In this document: positions 63,015 to 64,000 of the stretch, piece by piece
Layout: each line of letters opens with the position of its first letter
Numbering within the stretch: the first letter of the stretch is position 1
Assembly: GCF_030758345.1 (NCBI RefSeq)
Contig: NZ_JAVAMO010000003.1
Span: 186,001 to 250,000, forward strand
Source: Ruegeria discodermiae
GTDB lineage: Bacteria > Pseudomonadota > Alphaproteobacteria > Rhodobacterales > Rhodobacteraceae
Direction of reading: 5' to 3'
DNA: 64,000 nt
Translations under genes and position numbers: made by a program
Notes under the pieces: model-generated
What the model was told of the DNA's origin: nothing
Database searches by the model: none
The model's input: the letters and a program-made list of their open reading frames with translations, nothing else

Positions 63015-63377
63015 CTAGCGCCTGAACCCGTATTCCGTGACGAAGTACCGGGGCGACATGGTGCCGAATAGATCGCGTAGCTTGTCGAGCTCATCCGCAG
63101 GCCCATGCAGCTCAACACCGGTGATCGTGACCAGCGCCCGGGTGCTCTCGAAAATATGGCTACCCACCTGCATATGCTGCAGAACCGCCTCGGCACTTTC
63201 ATAATCCTCACGCGAGACCGCCATGCCATCAGCGCCGAAGCCATAGGCCGTGGCCAGATGGCCCGGTTCTTTGTCGCGTAACGCCACCATGGCGGCACAG
63301 TTTTCGCGGAAGGCGGCGGCGTTTTCGGTAGGGATCGAGAAAGTGCCAATCACAGTGACGACATGCGGTGCGGACAT
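63015..63377 (-). CDS. Antibiotic biosynthesis monooxygenase (ABM) domain-like protein
   Basis: 120 residues with the dimeric alpha-beta barrel pattern of ABM/YgiN-like quinol monooxygenases: VVTVIGTFSIPTENAAAFRENCAAM, then MAVSREDYESAEAVLQHMQV and the segment beginning HIFESTRALVTI. The fold is used for cofactor-free oxygenation of quinols and also by non-enzymatic proteins. Substrate unknown. Convergent with the MBL hydrolase gene. Confidence 0.8.
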   Translation of the reverse strand: MSAPHVVTVIGTFSIPTENAAAFRENCAAMVALRDKEPGHLATAYGFGADGMAVSREDYESAEAVLQHMQVGSHIFESTRALVTITGVELHGPADELDKLRDLFGTMSPRYFVTEYGFRR

Positions 63378-63934
63378 CTGGAAATCCTCAATTCGGGGTC
63401 AGGAAATACAGGCAGTCTAGCGCGCCCGTGGCGCTCAGGCCACCAAAGGCCAACCCGGAGCACCGCGCGCCCTGCTCACCGCCCCTTAACCGACTACGGG
63501 CAAAACTCCCCTCCGTCGCGACATCGGTCCGGGTCTGACACCCCGGCCCAACAGGAAACGGGCCCCTTCTGGCACAAGGGGCGCATATGACAGCTTCATG
63601 GCGCGGGGAATCACCCCGTCCCACCTTCCGCATTGGCGGCGCCGCCACTTTCCTTGGCCCAACCGGAAAGACAGAGAAACACACAGACAAATCGGCGGGG
63701 CAAATGCCCGCGCCGCGCCTCGGTTTGCCCAAATGACGGGGGAAACCGCCGCTTTGTCGTGGGTTGCGCAAAATCTCTTGCAATCCAACCGGTTCGCGCC
63801 CATGTAAAACGCGCTACGTTATTCTTTTTCGACCCACTGTCTCCTTCACACGGCATTCAGTCTATCGATCCAGACCGACTACGCCGGGTTGCCGCACTGA
63901 CGCGGGCAACAGATCAAAACAGGAGACCACGGAT
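63378..63934. other. Intergenic stretch before the cold-shock gene
   Basis: 557 bp with no supported gene. Frames on the minus strand (63388-63803) are Arg/Gly/Pro-rich without family resemblance. The part just before the cold-shock gene is likely its long 5' leader, which includes a GTTGCC-N11-GGCAAC hairpin at about 63884-63906. Long structured leaders are typical of cspA-type genes. Confidence 0.45.
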
Positions 63935-64000
63935 ATGGCCAATGGCACCGTGAAATGGTTCAACACCACCAAAGGCTTCGGCTTCATCGCACCGGAAACC
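63935..64000 (+). CDS. Cold-shock domain protein (5' part)
   Basis: First 22 codons of a CspA-family protein, cut by the window edge. MANGTVKWFNTTKGFGFIAP contains the RNP1 motif KGFGFI. It is a single-stranded nucleic-acid-binding chaperone. AGGAG ribosome site 9 nt upstream. Confidence 0.95.
   Translation, partial: MANGTVKWFNTTKGFGFIAPET

Noticed and set aside
63388-63803. Overlapping minus-strand frames before the cold-shock gene
   Set aside because: Arg/Gly/Pro-rich products without homology; the region is better explained as a leader or promoter.
1-64000. CRISPR array, transposon or prophage
   Set aside because: No direct-repeat array, transposase, integrase or phage structural gene was seen.

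Overview
The window is a gene-dense, high-GC bacterial chromosome segment with 68 protein-coding genes that I can support. I found no rRNA or tRNA gene, no CRISPR array and no insertion sequence. The gene set points to the Rhodobacteraceae (roseobacter-type Alphaproteobacteria): DUF2794, an MbfA-type ferritin behind an Irr-like iron box, a zf-CHCC 59-residue protein, glutathione-dependent formaldehyde oxidation (adhC, fghA), an NsrR/RirA-like Rrf2 regulator, a tesA-ybbA-ybbP cluster, and GltX of the second alphaproteobacterial type. The assignment rests on gene content and style; I could not run a phylogeny. Genes are tightly packed, with many ATGA start/stop overlaps and near-touching convergent ends.

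Layout. 1-5.4 kb: the start of an enolase-superfamily enzyme facing a LysR regulator, then a beta-carbonic anhydrase, an M17 aminopeptidase, an NlpC/P60 hydrolase and DUF2794. 5.8-10.9 kb: two large two-domain glycosyltransferases facing each other around a TylF-like methyltransferase, probably for a surface glycan. 11-23.5 kb: C1 and redox metabolism (adhC, fghA, soluble transhydrogenase), a NYN-LOTUS ribonuclease-like protein, a TetR regulator divergent from the iron exporter mbfA, an AEC permease, a run of small enzymes (YaiI, HAD, ornithine cyclodeaminase family, alpha/beta hydrolase), an MFS transporter and ZapE. 23.7-31.5 kb: DUF3179, the gpmI-envC-ctpA operon, an RHH-like/FxHxxH gene pair, DUF1203 and an orphan ABC ATPase. 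31.6-39.2 kb: zf-CHCC, YrbL and DUF2459 proteins, DNA polymerase I, an AT-rich islet with a GNAT gene, DUF2798-hyi and an EamA permease.

39.2-44.2 kb: a four-gene operon of a Tat-exported FAD oxidoreductase and three small or unknown membrane proteins, then DUF1643 and an RTX-repeat protein. 44.4-47.8 kb: rpsO and pnp, separated by a cyclase gene, with clear terminators and a structured pnp leader. 47.9-52.6 kb: a small membrane protein with a GNAT, a PepSY protein with a membrane LuxR regulator, an L,D-transpeptidase with a JAMM-like DUF4329 protein, and an SRAP protein whose catalytic Cys2 is proline. 52.6-64 kb: tesA-ybbA-ybbP, an Rrf2 regulator overlapping ybbP in antisense, GGCT, an orphan glycine-betaine binding protein, a methyltransferase, gltX, a BASS symporter, DUF1801, an MBL hydrolase, a monooxygenase-fold protein and the start of a cold-shock gene.

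Most promising leads: the SRAP protein with an N-terminal proline instead of cysteine, the uncharacterised FAD-oxidoreductase/membrane-protein operon, the duplicated-domain glycosyltransferase locus, and the 23-nt Irr-like palindrome before mbfA.
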